Positions 17,430-30,377 of a DNA stretch of 64,000 nt are shown in pieces (the first letter of the stretch is position 1; every line of letters begins with the position of its first letter). The position numbers and the translations under genes were made by a program. The notes beneath the pieces were generated by a model. That model was given only the letters and a program-made list of their open reading frames with translations. It was not told the DNA's origin and ran no database searches. The stretch comes from Paraburkholderia lycopersici (GTDB taxonomy: Bacteria; Pseudomonadota; Gammaproteobacteria; Burkholderiales; Burkholderiaceae): positions 1 through 64,000 of the forward strand of contig NZ_FMYQ01000005.1 of the NCBI RefSeq assembly GCF_900096975.1. The letters run 5' to 3'.

Positions 17430-17790
17430 GGATTTGTCCCCTCTGACGAGGTGGACACATAGGCCGGATCGAATAGGCCGTGGATTGGCTTGTCTGGACG
17501 TGGCTCAAGCCGCAGGCGGTTCTGTAGCGTCTCCGTGATCGTGTCGCCGTTGCTCAGATGGCTGCCAACGAGCGCGTATGGCTTACCACCCCACATCGCG
17601 GCAAACCCGGCACCGTCAGTAATAACCGACTCGGTCCCGTCCTCGTAGTGACGGTATCGCCGACACAGGCCAGCCTGTGGCCCTGTACGTCAACCTTCGT
17701 TGCTACCCGGCTTACGCGTCCACCGCGCGCCGTACGCGAGCCAAGGGTTGCGAACAGATACATCGTTTCTTGCTTTTGATTCTCCGACAT
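17426..17790 (-). pseudogene. Second PAAR-like gene, frameshifted
   Basis: The first 49 codons from ATG 17790 (MSENQKQETMYLFATLGSRT, ending GDTVT) read as a PAAR-like protein. At about 17650 the frame is lost, and it resumes one frame over as YEDGTESVITDGAGFAAMWG, then GSHLSNGDTITETLQ, ending near DPAYVSTSSEGTNP at a TGA overlapping the next ATG. One inserted base after GTCAC would restore ACG TAC GAG (T-Y-E), the expected sequence. The intact product would be about 121 residues. It is the first gene of the cassette; two tandem PAAR genes before an effector is uncommon. Confidence 0.85.
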
Positions 17791-18101
17791 TGCCGTTTTT
17801 CCATCCTGAGTGAACGTCGCAGGCAACACTTCGCGCGAGCGCGCCTCCTGCGCCCTTGGGTTCGCGTAATCCAGGCGGTTATACAGTCCAATCGTTCACA
17901 AAGCTGGTGCGATTCGATATCAGAGAAATTCGAAAGTGGGGGAGTCAGAAATGTAAGAGAGCCACCCGGTGGGCGGCTCCTCGGTTGGTGGTACGACGCG
18001 CGACCGGCGAAGTTACGCCGCTACGGCTCAACGCCAGTTCGTTGCATCAAGGAAGCGCGCGCATCTCTAAGTGCTCCTTCGAATAATCCGAAAATCGCAA
18101 C
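17791..18101. other. Gap upstream of the T6SS cassette
   Basis: About 310 bases without a supported gene. An imperfect stem (GAGCCGCCC with GGGTGGCTC on the reverse strand, about 17960-17981) is followed by TCTTACATTT and may terminate the decayed island operon that reads toward it. The cassette promoter should lie between there and 17790, but no clear boxes are seen. Confidence 0.35.
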
Positions 18102-18696
18102 CTATGTGAACAATTCCTGGCGGGCGAACTCTGCCGCGACTTCCTCAAGACTCAACAGGCCAGCCAGCGCGCGGATTTGATCAAGGCGGACGGGCCTCGT
18201 CGAGTGCAGACTCGGGAAGTATTAGGAACCGTATTTGCTCGGGATGAGTGGGGATGTGGCGCATTACGCGACCTCCTTTGTCGGCTTCAATCACCCAACG
18301 CCCCGACGCCAATCGGGGTGGCCGGGCACAAGGCATTTCGCGTTGAAGTATTCGACGTTGCCCAGCAAGTCACCGTGGCCCGTCTACTGCGCGGCTCAAG
18401 GTCTCGGCGTAACGCCTGGGCGTCCAGCCTTCGGCGCGCGCCTGTTCGTCCACCATTGCGAACAGTTCGGCACGCAGTCGCCGCACATTGTCCGCCGCAA
18501 GATATGGCCCCCTCGACAGATATGCGCCGCCGTCCGGGTCGATCAGCGCCCCGGCGCAATCGTCGGCAAGATCACTGGCTGGCGGATCGTTTTTCAGAAT
18601 GGGGGCATCCTGGCACCCGCCAAAACCGCCTAAACCTCCTTCAGCGGGTTTTGGCAGTTTTGGCGGGTCGTGGGGTAGGCCCTTTTCTGATTTCAT
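18102..18696 (-). pseudogene. Unrecognised island gene with several frameshifts
   Basis: Reading in the reverse direction from ATG 18696 (MKSEKGLPHD, preceded by GAAGGG), the sequence codes in one frame to about 18375 (ending YAETLSRAVDGP). It shifts to GDLLGNVEYFNAKCLVPGHPDW, shifts again near 18310 to WVIEADKGGRVMRHIPTHPE, then near 18190 to LDQIRALAGLLSLEEVAAEF and a stop at 18102. Each segment has normal composition and the pieces abut, so they probably derive from one protein of about 197 residues following the DUF3987 gene. The part called intact (108 residues) is only its first section. No family is recognised. Confidence 0.6.
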
Positions 18697-18721
18697 GCCC
18701 TTCAGCAGTTCCAGTAGCGGT

Positions 18722-20699
18722 TCATTTCGTCGCCTCCGGATTGAGCATGTAACGCGGCTCGCGCGGTCGCCCGCCTCGTGCGCTGTTGTCCGCCTCCAAC
18801 TCGACCAGATAGCCGTGTTCCACCAGAATGGGGACAGCTTCGGCGGCATATTCGCGGTCCACCAGCATCGACCATTCGTTGCGGTACACCTGTTTGAGCG
18901 CGAATGCGCCTTCGGGCAGCCTGCCGTCCGTCAGCTTCTTCAGCAGCGCCCGCGCGCGGTCCATTGGTGTGACGATGCCCGTGCCGTAGGCGCGGCGCGC
19001 GTGCGTCGCCAGGTACTCGCTCCACGCGAGCGCCCGAGCCATCGACTCGACGCCCACCGCGCCGCGCCCACCATCCGCCAGGTGGCAGACCAGCTCAAGC
19101 GACGGCACCAGCTTCTGGTACCTCGCGACGTGCGCCTCCAGCGCCGGATGCAGATCGCCTGCCACGCAGCATCGCTTCCCACTGCGCGCGCCACTCGCGG
19201 GCCATCGCAAGCGCTTCCCCGTCAAGCCGCAAAAACGGCGGCATGGCCGTGTCCATCTCGCCCGCATGATCGAGTACGGCTTCGGCGTTCCAGTCCGCCA
19301 GCGGGTCCGCGTGCGCCAGCCGTTCGAACACGGCGAAGGCCGCGCGCTTCTTCTCGCCATCCGGCCAGTCGTCCACGTCCTCCCACGCTGGCGGAACGTC
19401 CGGCCAGACCAGCAGCCCGAAACGCTGCATCAGCCCGTCATTGGCGGCGGCGTCCTGCGTGGCCTCGCGCAGATACTCACCAATGCGCCTGGCTGCGTGT
19501 TGCCCGCTATCGACACGCACACGGCCTCCGCGCGCAGATTGCAGCCCCGCCCGATGCGGTCCACCGCGTATAGGGATCGTTCCCGTTCCAGGCGGTCAGA
19601 TAGAAGCCCCGCGCCGACTCCTGCCCCTCGCGGTCCAGGCTCTTGAGCAGGCTCACCAGTTCGTCGCGAAACATGCCCACGCCCTGTGGATTCTCGATGC
19701 AGATATCCATGAGCGCTTCGACCGTTGCATCGTTCACCAAGTAGCGGCGCAAGACAGGCGCATCCGGTTCCTCGATGTCGGTACGCGGCACATTGGCGTG
19801 CGGGTTCTTCTTCAGCGCGGCGCGCGGGTTCTTTTCAACGGCGTCCTGGCGTAGGTCGTACAGGTGCCTGGCTTCGGCGTAACCCTGCATGGCGAAGTCG
19901 AAATCCTTGTCCGCCTCGAGTTGCAAACGGTACATCGGCGCGAGCGCCGCGCGCATGGCGGGCGACTTCATCACGGAGGCACGGCCCACCACGCAGACCC
20001 ACAGGTTGCCGTATTCGGTCCAGTCGTCGCACGCCTTGGGGGGATGCCCACGCGCCGCCCGATCACCATGCCGAGTGCGCCCATGATTGTGACGCCCACG
20101 AAGTCAGGCGGGCATTGCATATGGCTGACGATATCCTCCGCCCAAGGGCGCAGCGCACCCGGCAGCAGCATCATGTCGAAGGATTGGACCGCGGCAAGCT
20201 CGCCGTCCGGTAACGGCGTGATGGCGGGCCAGGCTGGCGGCGCGTCATTCGCTGCGTCACGCGCACGGCCGAACGACGCTTCACGCTGCGCCTGAACGTC
20301 ACCATGCTCCGCGCGGCGCTGCGCGGCCTTCTCGATCCCGCGCCGCGAGAATGCACTGCGCGCCACAAGCACGCCCGCCTCGTCACCGGGGAACACAGGA
20401 TCGACCTTGATATCCGGGGGAGGGGTTTTCATAGCAGCCCCCGGTCCGCGCGTTCGTAGAGTGCCGCGCAGCGACGCGCGCGCGTTTTCCTCGATCCATT
20501 CGCGATGCTCGGCCCACTGCTGCGCCGTCATGCGTGAGCGGCAGCGCGCCAGTTCGCAAGCGAGCAACGTATCGGCCGAGGCGCAAAGCTCCTCAGCCGT
20601 GCGGGCGCGGCGCGGATTGCCAGCCTCATTACGAAACGCCGCCAGGGCAGCGTCCAGATCGCGGTAAGGCGTGCCGGAAACGGGAGAGGACGGGTTCAT
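18722..20699 (-). pseudogene. DUF3987 (YfjI-like) island protein, at least four frameshifts
   Basis: Pieces of one DUF3987 protein lie in successive reverse frames. Segment 1 starts at ATG 20699 or internal ATG 20432 and includes GALRPWAEDIVSHMQCPPDF and GMVIGRRVGIPP. A missing base in the C6 run near 20040 leads to WTEYGNLWVCVVGRASVMKS and MFRDELVSLLKSLDREGQES. Shifts near 19557 and 19490 flank VDRIGRGCNLRAEAV. A further shift near 19160 leads to LHPALEAHVARYQKLVPSLE and the stop at 18722. DUF3987/YfjI proteins carry a helicase/ATPase-like core and are typical of P4-like islands. The first 89 residues (20699-20433) may have been a separate gene, now in frame. Non-functional as it stands. Confidence 0.85.
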
Positions 20700-20895
20700 A
20701 CACCCTCCGCTTCGGTGCGAGCGGATTCGCGCGCGGCGAGCCACGCCTCAATGTCGGCCTCGCGCCAGCCGACCGACTGGACGCCCAGGCGAACGGGAGC
20801 CGGGAACGTGCCTTCCCGAATCTACTTATAAACCGTACTTTTTTGATGCCCACGGCGGCGAGCACGCCCGGAAAGCGGATAACTTTCGTAGCCAT
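20696..20895 (-). pseudogene. alpA: AlpA-type regulator, frameshift plus amber
   Basis: The start MATKVIRFPGVLAAVGIKK is the beginning of an AlpA/excisionase-type winged helix protein. After the A6 run the frame is lost; one frame over it continues TVYK-amber-IREGTFPAPVRLG, then VGWREADIEAWLAARES, with TAG where the family has Gln or another polar residue (CAG to TAG). The frame ends in TGA overlapping ATG 20699 of the next gene. AlpA proteins activate excision and island genes. Two lesions in under 70 codons make this inactive. Confidence 0.85.
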
Positions 20896-21330
20896 TTTTC
20901 ATCCCTGAAAAACGGCCAGTTCCAGACGACGCCGCATGGCTGAACAGCCTGTATGCGTACAAGGCTATCAGTTGGGCCGCCTGGTATAAGGTGCAGGTGC
21001 TCGCCAACTTGAAATTTTCGGTACGGGCTGGCTTCTCTGGGAGCTGGCACACCTGCCAATCGCCGGGCAGACCACTCTATTGCGTTCTGTCCGCCCCCTT
21101 TACCCCGTCAATCCAACAGCATGCGGTATTGCCCCGCACACGAGCCACCACGGTTTGTTATCGTGCAACCCCGTCTAGCTGCTGCGAGAACTATGGGACT
21201 AAAAGGAAGCAACCCCAGCGCCTGTCTGACTTTCCGATACGTTTTGCAACGTGCGCTCTCTCGCCGAAGCCGCCGCCCCTGCCCCGGGGGAACTTCACTC
21301 GCGCCCAATGATGGCTGCCTGATGGGCCAG
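20896..21330. other. Island right flank, about 435 bases, no gene
   Basis: No coding frame is convincing. The alpA promoter and possibly integrase arm-binding sites should lie here, but I see no clear repeats or promoter boxes. Confidence 0.35.
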
Positions 21331-21374
21331 AAAAAACAAAAAGCCCGTAAGTCTTTGAACTTACGGGCTTTTTG
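21331..21374 (-). terminator. Terminator now serving tRNA-Ser, supplied by the island
   Basis: An 11-bp perfect stem (AAGCCCGTAAG/CTTACGGGCTT) with loop TCTTTGAA is followed by a T-rich tract on the reverse strand. It is inside the island just beyond the tRNA 3' end, so it replaces the ancestral terminator displaced to 14474-14510. Confidence 0.75.
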
Positions 21375-21380
21375 CCTCTG

Positions 21381-21475
<95 letters not shown>

Positions 21476-21620
21476 GGATACCGCGTTGTTACTGCATCTC
21501 CGGTCTTGGTCGGCGACCAGAGAAGCGAAGATTATAGAACATGTTTTGAATTATGCAAGCCTTCGCGTGAAAAAAGTTTTAGGACAAGGAATTCACGCGT
21601 CCTGTGCGCCGGACGACGCC

Positions 21621-24342
<2,722 letters not shown>

Positions 24343-24559
24343 GACGTTTTCGCGATAATGACGGCTTTCCGGCGGATTGCGCACTTGCCCTGGATTCGGG
24401 GACGGAGCCCCTGCTTCCCCCGCAAAACGGTCCGCCACGCCGGATGTAGTCGTGCATTATGACAGCGTGCGCGGCGACGCGAGACGCGTGCTCCATCGCT
24501 CAAGCCGACGCAGCCGGATAAAACGGACAAAACCGACGATAGAGAGGAAAGCGTTCCAC

Positions 24560-25876
24560 ATGACTCAAGATTCGCACGCCGGCGAGGCCGGCTCCACTTA
24601 CGCGCCGAACGCGCCCGTGCCCGATGCGCGCCGCCAGTTCCGCACCGGCGACGCGTTCGCGTTGTGGTTCTCGCTCGGCATCGGCCTGCTGGTCGCCCAG
24701 GCGGGGGCGCTGCTCGTGCCCGGCCTCTCGCTGCCGCACGCGCTCACGGCCATCGTCGTCGGCAGCGTGATCGGCGTGGTGCTGCTCGCGCTCGCCGGCG
24801 TGATCGGCACGGACACGGGGCTTGCCGCCATGTCGTCGCTGCGGCCGACGCTCGGCATCCGCGGCGCGTCGATTCCGGCCGTCATCAACATGGTGCAGCT
24901 CGTGGGCTGGGGCGCGTTCGAGATCATCGTGATGCGCGATTCCGCCGATGCGCTCGCCCGGCAGGCGTTCCATCTCTCGATGCCGCTCGTCTGGACCGTG
25001 ATCTTCGGCGTGCTCGCCACGCTGCTCGCCGTGAGCGGCCCGCTCTCGTTCGTCCGGCGGTTCCTGCGCACGTGGGGCATCTGGCTGCTGCTCGCGGGCG
25101 CCGCCTGGCTCACCTGGAGCCTGCTCGCGCAGCACGATCTCGGCGCGATGATGCGCCGTCCCGGCACGGGCGAGATGCCGTTCGGCAGCGCGATCGACCT
25201 CGTGGTGGCGATGCCGCTTTCGTGGCTGCCGCTCATCGCCGACTACACGCGCTTCGGCCGCCGCGCGGGCGAGACGTTCCGCGGCACGCTGTTCGGCTAT
25301 GGCATCGCGAACCTCTGGTTCTATGCGCTCGGCGCGATCTATGGCCTCGCGGCCGGCGGCGGCGACGCGCTCCTCACCACGGCGCTCGCGCAGGCGGGCG
25401 GCGGCCTCGCGCTGCTGCTCGTGCTGATCGACGAAATCGACAACGCGTTCGCCGACATCCACTCGGCCGCCGTCTCCACCGGCACGCTCTGGACGCGCGC
25501 CAGCGTGCCGTGGCTCTCGGCCGCGTTCGGCGCGCTGTGCACGGTGATCGGCCTCGTCGTGCCGATGGCAAAATACGAGAACTTCCTGCTGTTCATCGGC
25601 TCGGTGTTCGCGCCGCTCTTTGGCGTCGTGCTCGCCGATCACTTCGTCGTGCGCCGCCGCCGCATCGACGCGCAGGCGCTCGCCGACCTGAACGGCGCCT
25701 ACGGCTATTCGGGCGGCTGGCACGTGAGCGCGTTCATCGCGTGGGCGCTCGGCATCGGCGCATATCACGCGCTCAACCAGTGGCTGCCGACTCTCGGCGC
25801 GACGCTGCCCGCGCTCGTGGTCGGCGCGGTCTGCTATCTCGTGCTCGCCGGGCGCCGGCGCGCGGCTTACGCCTGA
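24560..25876 (+). CDS. NCS1-family permease (cytosine/hydroxymethylpyrimidine type)
   Basis: A 438-residue transporter with about 12 membrane helices. ALWFSLGIGLLVAQAGALL, the LRPTLGIRGASIPAVINMVQ region and PLSWLPLIADYTRFG are typical of the nucleobase-cation-symport-1 family near CodB and CytX. CytX-like members import the thiamine precursor hydroxymethylpyrimidine, but no TPP riboswitch or thiamine gene is seen nearby, so the substrate stays open. ATG 24560 follows AGAGAGG. It diverges from rarA and converges with bioB over a shared terminator. Confidence 0.82.
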   Translation: MTQDSHAGEAGSTYAPNAPVPDARRQFRTGDAFALWFSLGIGLLVAQAGALLVPGLSLPHALTAIVVGSVIGVVLLALAGVIGTDTGLAAMSSLRPTLGIRGASIPAVINMVQLVGWGAFEIIVMRDSADALARQAFHLSMPLVWTVIFGVLATLLAVSGPLSFVRRFLRTWGIWLLLAGAAWLTWSLLAQHDLGAMMRRPGTGEMPFGSAIDLVVAMPLSWLPLIADYTRFGRRAGETFRGTLFGYGIANLWFYALGAIYGLAAGGGDALLTTALAQAGGGLALLLVLIDEIDNAFADIHSAAVSTGTLWTRASVPWLSAAFGALCTVIGLVVPMAKYENFLLFIGSVFAPLFGVVLADHFVVRRRRIDAQALADLNGAYGYSGGWHVSAFIAWALGIGAYHALNQWLPTLGATLPALVVGAVCYLVLAGRRRAAYA

Positions 25877-25904
25877 GGCGCCGCACGCCAGGTCGTCGGC
25901 GCAA

Positions 25905-25938
25905 TAAAAAACGCCACGCTTCGCAGCGTGGCGTTTTT
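25905..25938. terminator. Bidirectional terminator between permease and bioB
   Basis: A strong stem AAACGCCACGCT/AGCGTGGCGTTT with loop TCGC has A-run and T-run on the two sides, so it can stop transcription from both converging genes. Confidence 0.85.
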
Positions 25939-25960
25939 GCTTTCGGCGAGGCGTGAAGCG

Positions 25961-27034
25961 TTACTCGCAGTGGCCGCAGCCGCCGCGATGCCCGTGATGC
26001 GCATGGTCGTCGGCGGGCAGATGCTGCGCGGCCTGCGCCGTGATGCCGAGGCGCTGCAGCAGCTCGCGGTCGGCTTGCGCCTGCGGGTTAGCCGTCGTGA
26101 GGAGCTGGTCGCCGTAGAAGATCGAGTTCGCGCCCGCCATGAAGCACAGCGCCTGAAGCGCATCGTCCATCTGCTCGCGGCCCGCCGAGAGACGGACCAT
26201 CGCCTTGGGCATCGTGATGCGCGCCACGGCGATCGTGCGCACGAACTCGAACGGATCGAGCGGCTCGGTGCCTTCGAGCGGCGTGCCGCTCACCTGCACG
26301 AGATTGTTGATGGGCACCGACTCCGGATACGGCTCCATGTTCGCGAGCTGCGCGATCAGGCCCGCACGCTCGCGGCGCGACTCGCCCATGCCGACGATAC
26401 CGCCGCAGCACACGTTGATGCCCGCGTCGCGCACGCGCTCGAGCGTCTCCAGGCGGTCCTGGTAGGTGCGCGTCGAGATGATCTGGCCGTAGAACTCCGG
26501 TGACGTGTCGAGGTTGTGGTTGTAGTAGTCGAGGCCCGCGTCGGCGAGCGCCTTCGCCTGATGGTCTTCGAGCATGCCGAGCGTCACGCAGGTTTCGAGG
26601 CCCATTGCCTTCACGCCGCGGATCATGTCCTTGATCGGCTCGAGATGGCGGTCCTTCGGGTTGCGCCACGCCGCGCCCATGCAAAAGCGCGTCGCGCCAT
26701 TGGCCTTCGCGTTGCGCGCGGCGGCGAGCACGGCGTCGACTTCCATCAGCTTGCTCGCGTCGAGGCCCGTGTCGTGATGCGACGACTGCGGACAGTACGC
26801 GCAATCCTCCTCGCAACCGCCGGTCTTGATCGAGAGAAGCGTGGAAAGCTGCACGGCGTTGGCGTCGAAATGCTCGCGATGCACCTGTTGGGCGCGGAAC
26901 ATCAGGTCGTTGAACGGCAGCTCGTAGAGCGCGGCGACGTCGGCGACACGCCAGCGCGAAGCGGTCTCGCTTTGCGCCTGGGCGGCCGCGGCGGCCTTCG
27001 TGACGGGAACGTTGACGGTTTGCGTTTGAGTCAT
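25961..27034 (-). CDS. bioB: Biotin synthase
   Basis: A 357-residue radical-SAM enzyme inserting sulfur into dethiobiotin. The SAM cluster motif CEEDCAYC gives Cys74, Cys78 and Cys81. The [2Fe-2S] region has CMGAAWR, the conserved Cys in [10 protein letters not shown], and YNHNLDTS. The N-terminus has a ~25-residue Ala/Gln-rich extension. The last ~17 residues form a His/Cys-rich tail ([16 protein letters not shown]) that is not part of the catalytic fold and looks able to bind metal. It is the last gene of bioA-F-D-B, 49 bases after bioD. Confidence 0.97.
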   Translation of the reverse strand: MTQTQTVNVPVTKAAAAAQAQSETASRWRVADVAALYELPFNDLMFRAQQVHREHFDANAVQLSTLLSIKTGGCEEDCAYCPQSSHHDTGLDASKLMEVDAVLAAARNAKANGATRFCMGAAWRNPKDRHLEPIKDMIRGVKAMGLETCVTLGMLEDHQAKALADAGLDYYNHNLDTSPEFYGQIISTRTYQDRLETLERVRDAGINVCCGGIVGMGESRRERAGLIAQLANMEPYPESVPINNLVQVSGTPLEGTEPLDPFEFVRTIAVARITMPKAMVRLSAGREQMDDALQALCFMAGANSIFYGDQLLTTANPQAQADRELLQRLGITAQAAQHLPADDHAHHGHRGGCGHCE

Positions 27035-27083
27035 GGTGTCGTGGTCCTTCGAGACGGTGACGGTATGGTGATGACGCGCGCGC

Positions 27084-27800
27084 TCAAGCGCTGGCGTGCG
27101 CGCGAAGGCGCGCGAGCAACGCGTCGATATTCAGGTGTCCTGCGGCATCGTCGGCGCTCGCGCCGGGCAGGTGCGGCACGACGCCGACGAGCGGCGCACC
27201 GTACCGGGCGGCGAGGCGCTCGCGCAGCGCGTCGATGTTTTCTTCGGGGAACGTCATGGCCGGATCGATACGGTTCGCGACCCAGCCCGCGAGCTTCAGC
27301 CCGCGCGCGGCGATCGCTTCGGCGGTGAGCAGCGCGTGGCTGATGCAGCCGAGCCGCATGCCGACCACGAGCACCACGGGCAGGCCGAGCGCGACGGCCA
27401 GATCGGCGGTGTCCGCAGTCGCCGTGAGCGGCACGCGAAAACCGCCCACGCCTTCCACGACGACGGCGTCCGCGCGCCGGCACGCTTGCGCGTGGCATTC
27501 GACGATGCGCGCCATGTCGAGCGTCACGCCTTCGAGCGCGGCGGCGATGTGCGGCGCAGCGGGCTCCCTGAGCAGGAACGGCGTGCGAATTTCGGGCGGC
27601 AGCAGCACGGTGGAGGCGGCATCGAGCTGATCGGCGTCCTCGTTGCGCCAAACGCCGTCGCGCTCGTACGCGCCCGCGGCAATCGGCTTGAGCGCCGTGG
27701 CGCGCAGCCCCGCACGCGCGAAGCCGCGCAGCAGCGCGGCGCTCACGAAGGTCTTGCCGATCTCCGTATCGGTGCCGGTGACGAAGAGCGAGACCGTCAC
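27084..27800 (-). CDS. bioD: Dethiobiotin synthetase
   Basis: A 238-residue ATP-dependent carboxylase closing the ureido ring of biotin from DAPA and CO2. The N-terminal P-loop region ([18 protein letters not shown]) and LKPIAAG are family hallmarks, with [11 protein letters not shown] as the substrate loop. Its ATG overlaps the bioF stop by four bases (ATGA), showing translational coupling. It is in the order bioA-bioF-bioD-bioB. Confidence 0.96.
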   Translation of the reverse strand: MTVSLFVTGTDTEIGKTFVSAALLRGFARAGLRATALKPIAAGAYERDGVWRNEDADQLDAASTVLLPPEIRTPFLLREPAAPHIAAALEGVTLDMARIVECHAQACRRADAVVVEGVGGFRVPLTATADTADLAVALGLPVVLVVGMRLGCISHALLTAEAIAARGLKLAGWVANRIDPAMTFPEENIDALRERLAARYGAPLVGVVPHLPGASADDAAGHLNIDALLARLRAHASA

Positions 27801-29005
27801 TGCACGGCCTCCCGGGCGTTTGTGCGTGCATCAAGGCTCGCGCGCTGCAGCGAGGCGTCGAGACGGTCGAGGTCCGCATCCGAATGCGCAGCCGAGAGCG
27901 AGATGCGCAGCCGCGAGGTGCCCTCGGGCACGGTGGGCGGCCGGATGGCGGGCACCCACAGGCCGTCGTGTTCCAGCGCGGCCTGCAGCGCAAGCGTCGC
28001 CTCGTTGGCGCCGATCACGAGCGGCTGGACGGCGGTATGCGAATCGACGGGCTGCCAGCAGGTCTCGCCGAGCAGCGAACGCGTGCGCGCGATCAGGTGC
28101 TTCAGGTGCGCGCGCCGCGCGTCGCCCTCCTCGCCGCCGATCAGGCGCAGGCTCGCCGACACCGCATGCGCGAGCGCCGGCGACGAAGCCGTCGTGAAGA
28201 TATAGGGACGCGCGCGCTGCACGAGCCATTCGATCACGGTGCCGTGCGCGCAGACGAACGCGCCCGAAACGCCTGCCGCCTTGCCGAGCGTGCCGACCAT
28301 CACGAGATGCCCGGAGCGCAGCCCGGCATTAGCCAGCGCGCCGCGGCCCTGCGGACCGAGGACGCCGAAACCGTGCGCATCGTCGACCACGAGCCACGCA
28401 CCGTGCTTTTCGGCAAGCTCGACGAGACGCGCGAGCGGCGCCACATCGCCGTCCATGCTGAACACCGTGTCGCTCACGATTACCTTCGCGCTTGCCTCCG
28501 ACGCCTCGAGCAGCGCGGCGAGCGCGGCCATGTCGGCATGCGGATAGATCTGGATGTCGGCGCGCGAGAGCCGCGCGCCGTCGATCAGCGACGCATGATT
28601 GAGCGCATCGGAAAAGATCGTCGTGTCGCGGCCCGCGAGCGCCGTGAGCACCGCGAGATTGGCCATGTAGCCCGTGCTGAAGTACAGCGCGCGCGGCGCG
28701 TCGGCGAAGGTGCCCGCGAACGCCGCGAGATCGTCTTCGAGTTGCGCATGGGCGCGCGAGTGGCCGCCCAGCAGGTGCGAGCCGCCGCTGCCCGCGCCGT
28801 AGCGCTGCGCGCCTTCGGCAATGGCGGCGACCAGTTGCGGATGCGCGGCAAGGCCGAGATAGTCGTTGCTCGCGAAGCCGATGGTCGCGCGGCCGTCCAC
28901 CTGCATGTGCGCGCTGCACGGCGTGTCGGCGGTCCGGCGGCGGCGGCGCAGGCCGCGCGCGTCGATGTCGCGCAGACCGCGTTCGAGAGTATCGAGCAGT
29001 GCCAT
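27797..29005 (-). CDS. bioF: 8-amino-7-oxononanoate synthase
   Basis: A 402-residue PLP enzyme condensing pimeloyl-thioester and Ala. [15 protein letters not shown] is the N-terminal substrate motif. [22 protein letters not shown], seen in part, is the next conserved block, and the PLP Lys is in [31 protein letters not shown] carries the PLP-ring Asp and His. The stop is coupled to bioD by ATGA, and its start lies 1 base from the bioA stop. Confidence 0.96.
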   Translation of the reverse strand: MALLDTLERGLRDIDARGLRRRRRTADTPCSAHMQVDGRATIGFASNDYLGLAAHPQLVAAIAEGAQRYGAGSGGSHLLGGHSRAHAQLEDDLAAFAGTFADAPRALYFSTGYMANLAVLTALAGRDTTIFSDALNHASLIDGARLSRADIQIYPHADMAALAALLEASEASAKVIVSDTVFSMDGDVAPLARLVELAEKHGAWLVVDDAHGFGVLGPQGRGALANAGLRSGHLVMVGTLGKAAGVSGAFVCAHGTVIEWLVQRARPYIFTTASSPALAHAVSASLRLIGGEEGDARRAHLKHLIARTRSLLGETCWQPVDSHTAVQPLVIGANEATLALQAALEHDGLWVPAIRPPTVPEGTSRLRISLSAAHSDADLDRLDASLQRASLDARTNAREAVQ

Positions 29006-29006
29006 A

Positions 29007-30377
29007 TCAGAGATCCTCGGCCACGGTGGCGTCGAACGTCTCGCGCGTGCGTGCAGCGAGGAGCGCCTGTGTTTCGTTGTCCAGAATGTACGGCGGCATG
29101 ACGTAGACCGTCGTGCCGATCGGGCGCAGCAGCAGTTCGCGCTGCAGCGCGTTCTCGAAGAAGCGGCGCGAGAACGTGGCCGCGCGCCGCGGGTCGCCGA
29201 GCGCGACGTCGAACGCGAGAATCGTGCCGCACTGACGCAGGTTGCGTACGAGCGGATGCGCGGCGAACGGATCGAACAGTTCGCGCAAACGCGCCGATTT
29301 GCGTGCGTTCGCGGCGATCACGTCGTCGCGCTCGAACAGATCGAGCGTGGCGAGCGCCGCGCGGCACGCGAGCGGATTGCCGGTGTACGAATGCGAATGG
29401 AGGAAACCACGCGCGGTGTCGTCGTCGTAGAACGCTTCGTAGATGGCGTCGCGCGAGAGCACGATCGAGAGCGGCAGATAGCCGCCGCTGATGCCCTTCG
29501 AGAGCGTGAGCAGATCGGGCCACACGGCCGCCTGCTCGCACGCGAAAAACGTGCCGGTACGCCCGCAACCCACGGCGATTTCGTCGGCGATCAGGTGCAC
29601 GCGATGACGGCCGCACAGCGCGCGCAGGCCCTTGAGATAGGCGGGATCGTGCATCGCCATGCCGGCCGCGCACTGCACGAGCGGCTCGACGATCAGCGCG
29701 GCGATGCGGCCTTCGCGCTCGACGAAGAGGCGTTCGACATCGGCGAGCGCGCGGCGCGCGACGTCGGCCGGGCTTTCGCCGGGCTGGGCCGCGCGCGCGT
29801 CGGGCGAAGCGACGACGTGCGCGTGATGCAGCAGCGGATCGTACGCATCCCTGAAGAGCTTCACATCGGTCACGCCGAGCGCGCCGATGGTTTCGCCGTG
29901 GTAGCTGTTGGCAAGGCAAACGAATTCGCGCTTGCCGTTCTCGCCGCGATTACGCCACGAGTGAAAGCTCATCTTGAGCGCGATTTCGACGGCGGATGCG
30001 CCATCGGAAGCGAAGAACGCATGACCGAGCACGCCGCCGGTGCGCGCCGAAAGACGTTCGGCAAGCTCGACGGCGGGCTCGTGCGTGCAGCCCGCGAGCA
30101 TCACGTGCTCGAGCGTGTCGAGCTGCGCCTTGAGTGCGGCGTTGATCGAGGGATTGGCGTGGCCGAACAGGTTCACCCACCACGAGCTGATCGCATCCAG
30201 ATAGCGGCGGCCTTCGCGGTCGTGGAGCCACGGCCCCTCGGCGCGCGCGACCGCCACCAGCGGCAAGCGCTCGTGATGTTTCATCTGGGTGCAGGGATGC
30301 CACACGGCGCGCAGGCTGCGAGCGACCCAGTCGGTCGCGGCGCGATCTTCGCGGGCAAGGTTCGATTGCGAATTCAA
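29007..30377 (-). CDS. bioA: Adenosylmethionine-8-amino-7-oxononanoate aminotransferase
   Basis: A 456-residue class III PLP aminotransferase using SAM as amino donor to make 7,8-diaminopelargonate. Key blocks are [17 protein letters not shown], the [13 protein letters not shown] loop, [11 protein letters not shown] and the PLP Lys in [13 protein letters not shown]. The start is TTG 30377, with GGGAG six bases upstream; no ATG gives a full-length N-terminus. It is first in the operon, so the promoter should lie in 30378-30500. No BirA-type operator matching the E. coli pattern is visible. Confidence 0.95.
   Translation of the reverse strand: MNSQSNLAREDRAATDWVARSLRAVWHPCTQMKHHERLPLVAVARAEGPWLHDREGRRYLDAISSWWVNLFGHANPSINAALKAQLDTLEHVMLAGCTHEPAVELAERLSARTGGVLGHAFFASDGASAVEIALKMSFHSWRNRGENGKREFVCLANSYHGETIGALGVTDVKLFRDAYDPLLHHAHVVASPDARAAQPGESPADVARRALADVERLFVEREGRIAALIVEPLVQCAAGMAMHDPAYLKGLRALCGRHRVHLIADEIAVGCGRTGTFFACEQAAVWPDLLTLSKGISGGYLPLSIVLSRDAIYEAFYDDDTARGFLHSHSYTGNPLACRAALATLDLFERDDVIAANARKSARLRELFDPFAAHPLVRNLRQCGTILAFDVALGDPRRAATFSRRFFENALQRELLLRPIGTTVYVMPPYILDNETQALLAARTRETFDATVAEDL

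Noticed and set aside
24343..24559. TPP riboswitch upstream of the NCS1 permease
   Set aside because: The conserved CTGAGA and ACCTGATCTGG segments are not found, so a thiamine link is not claimed.
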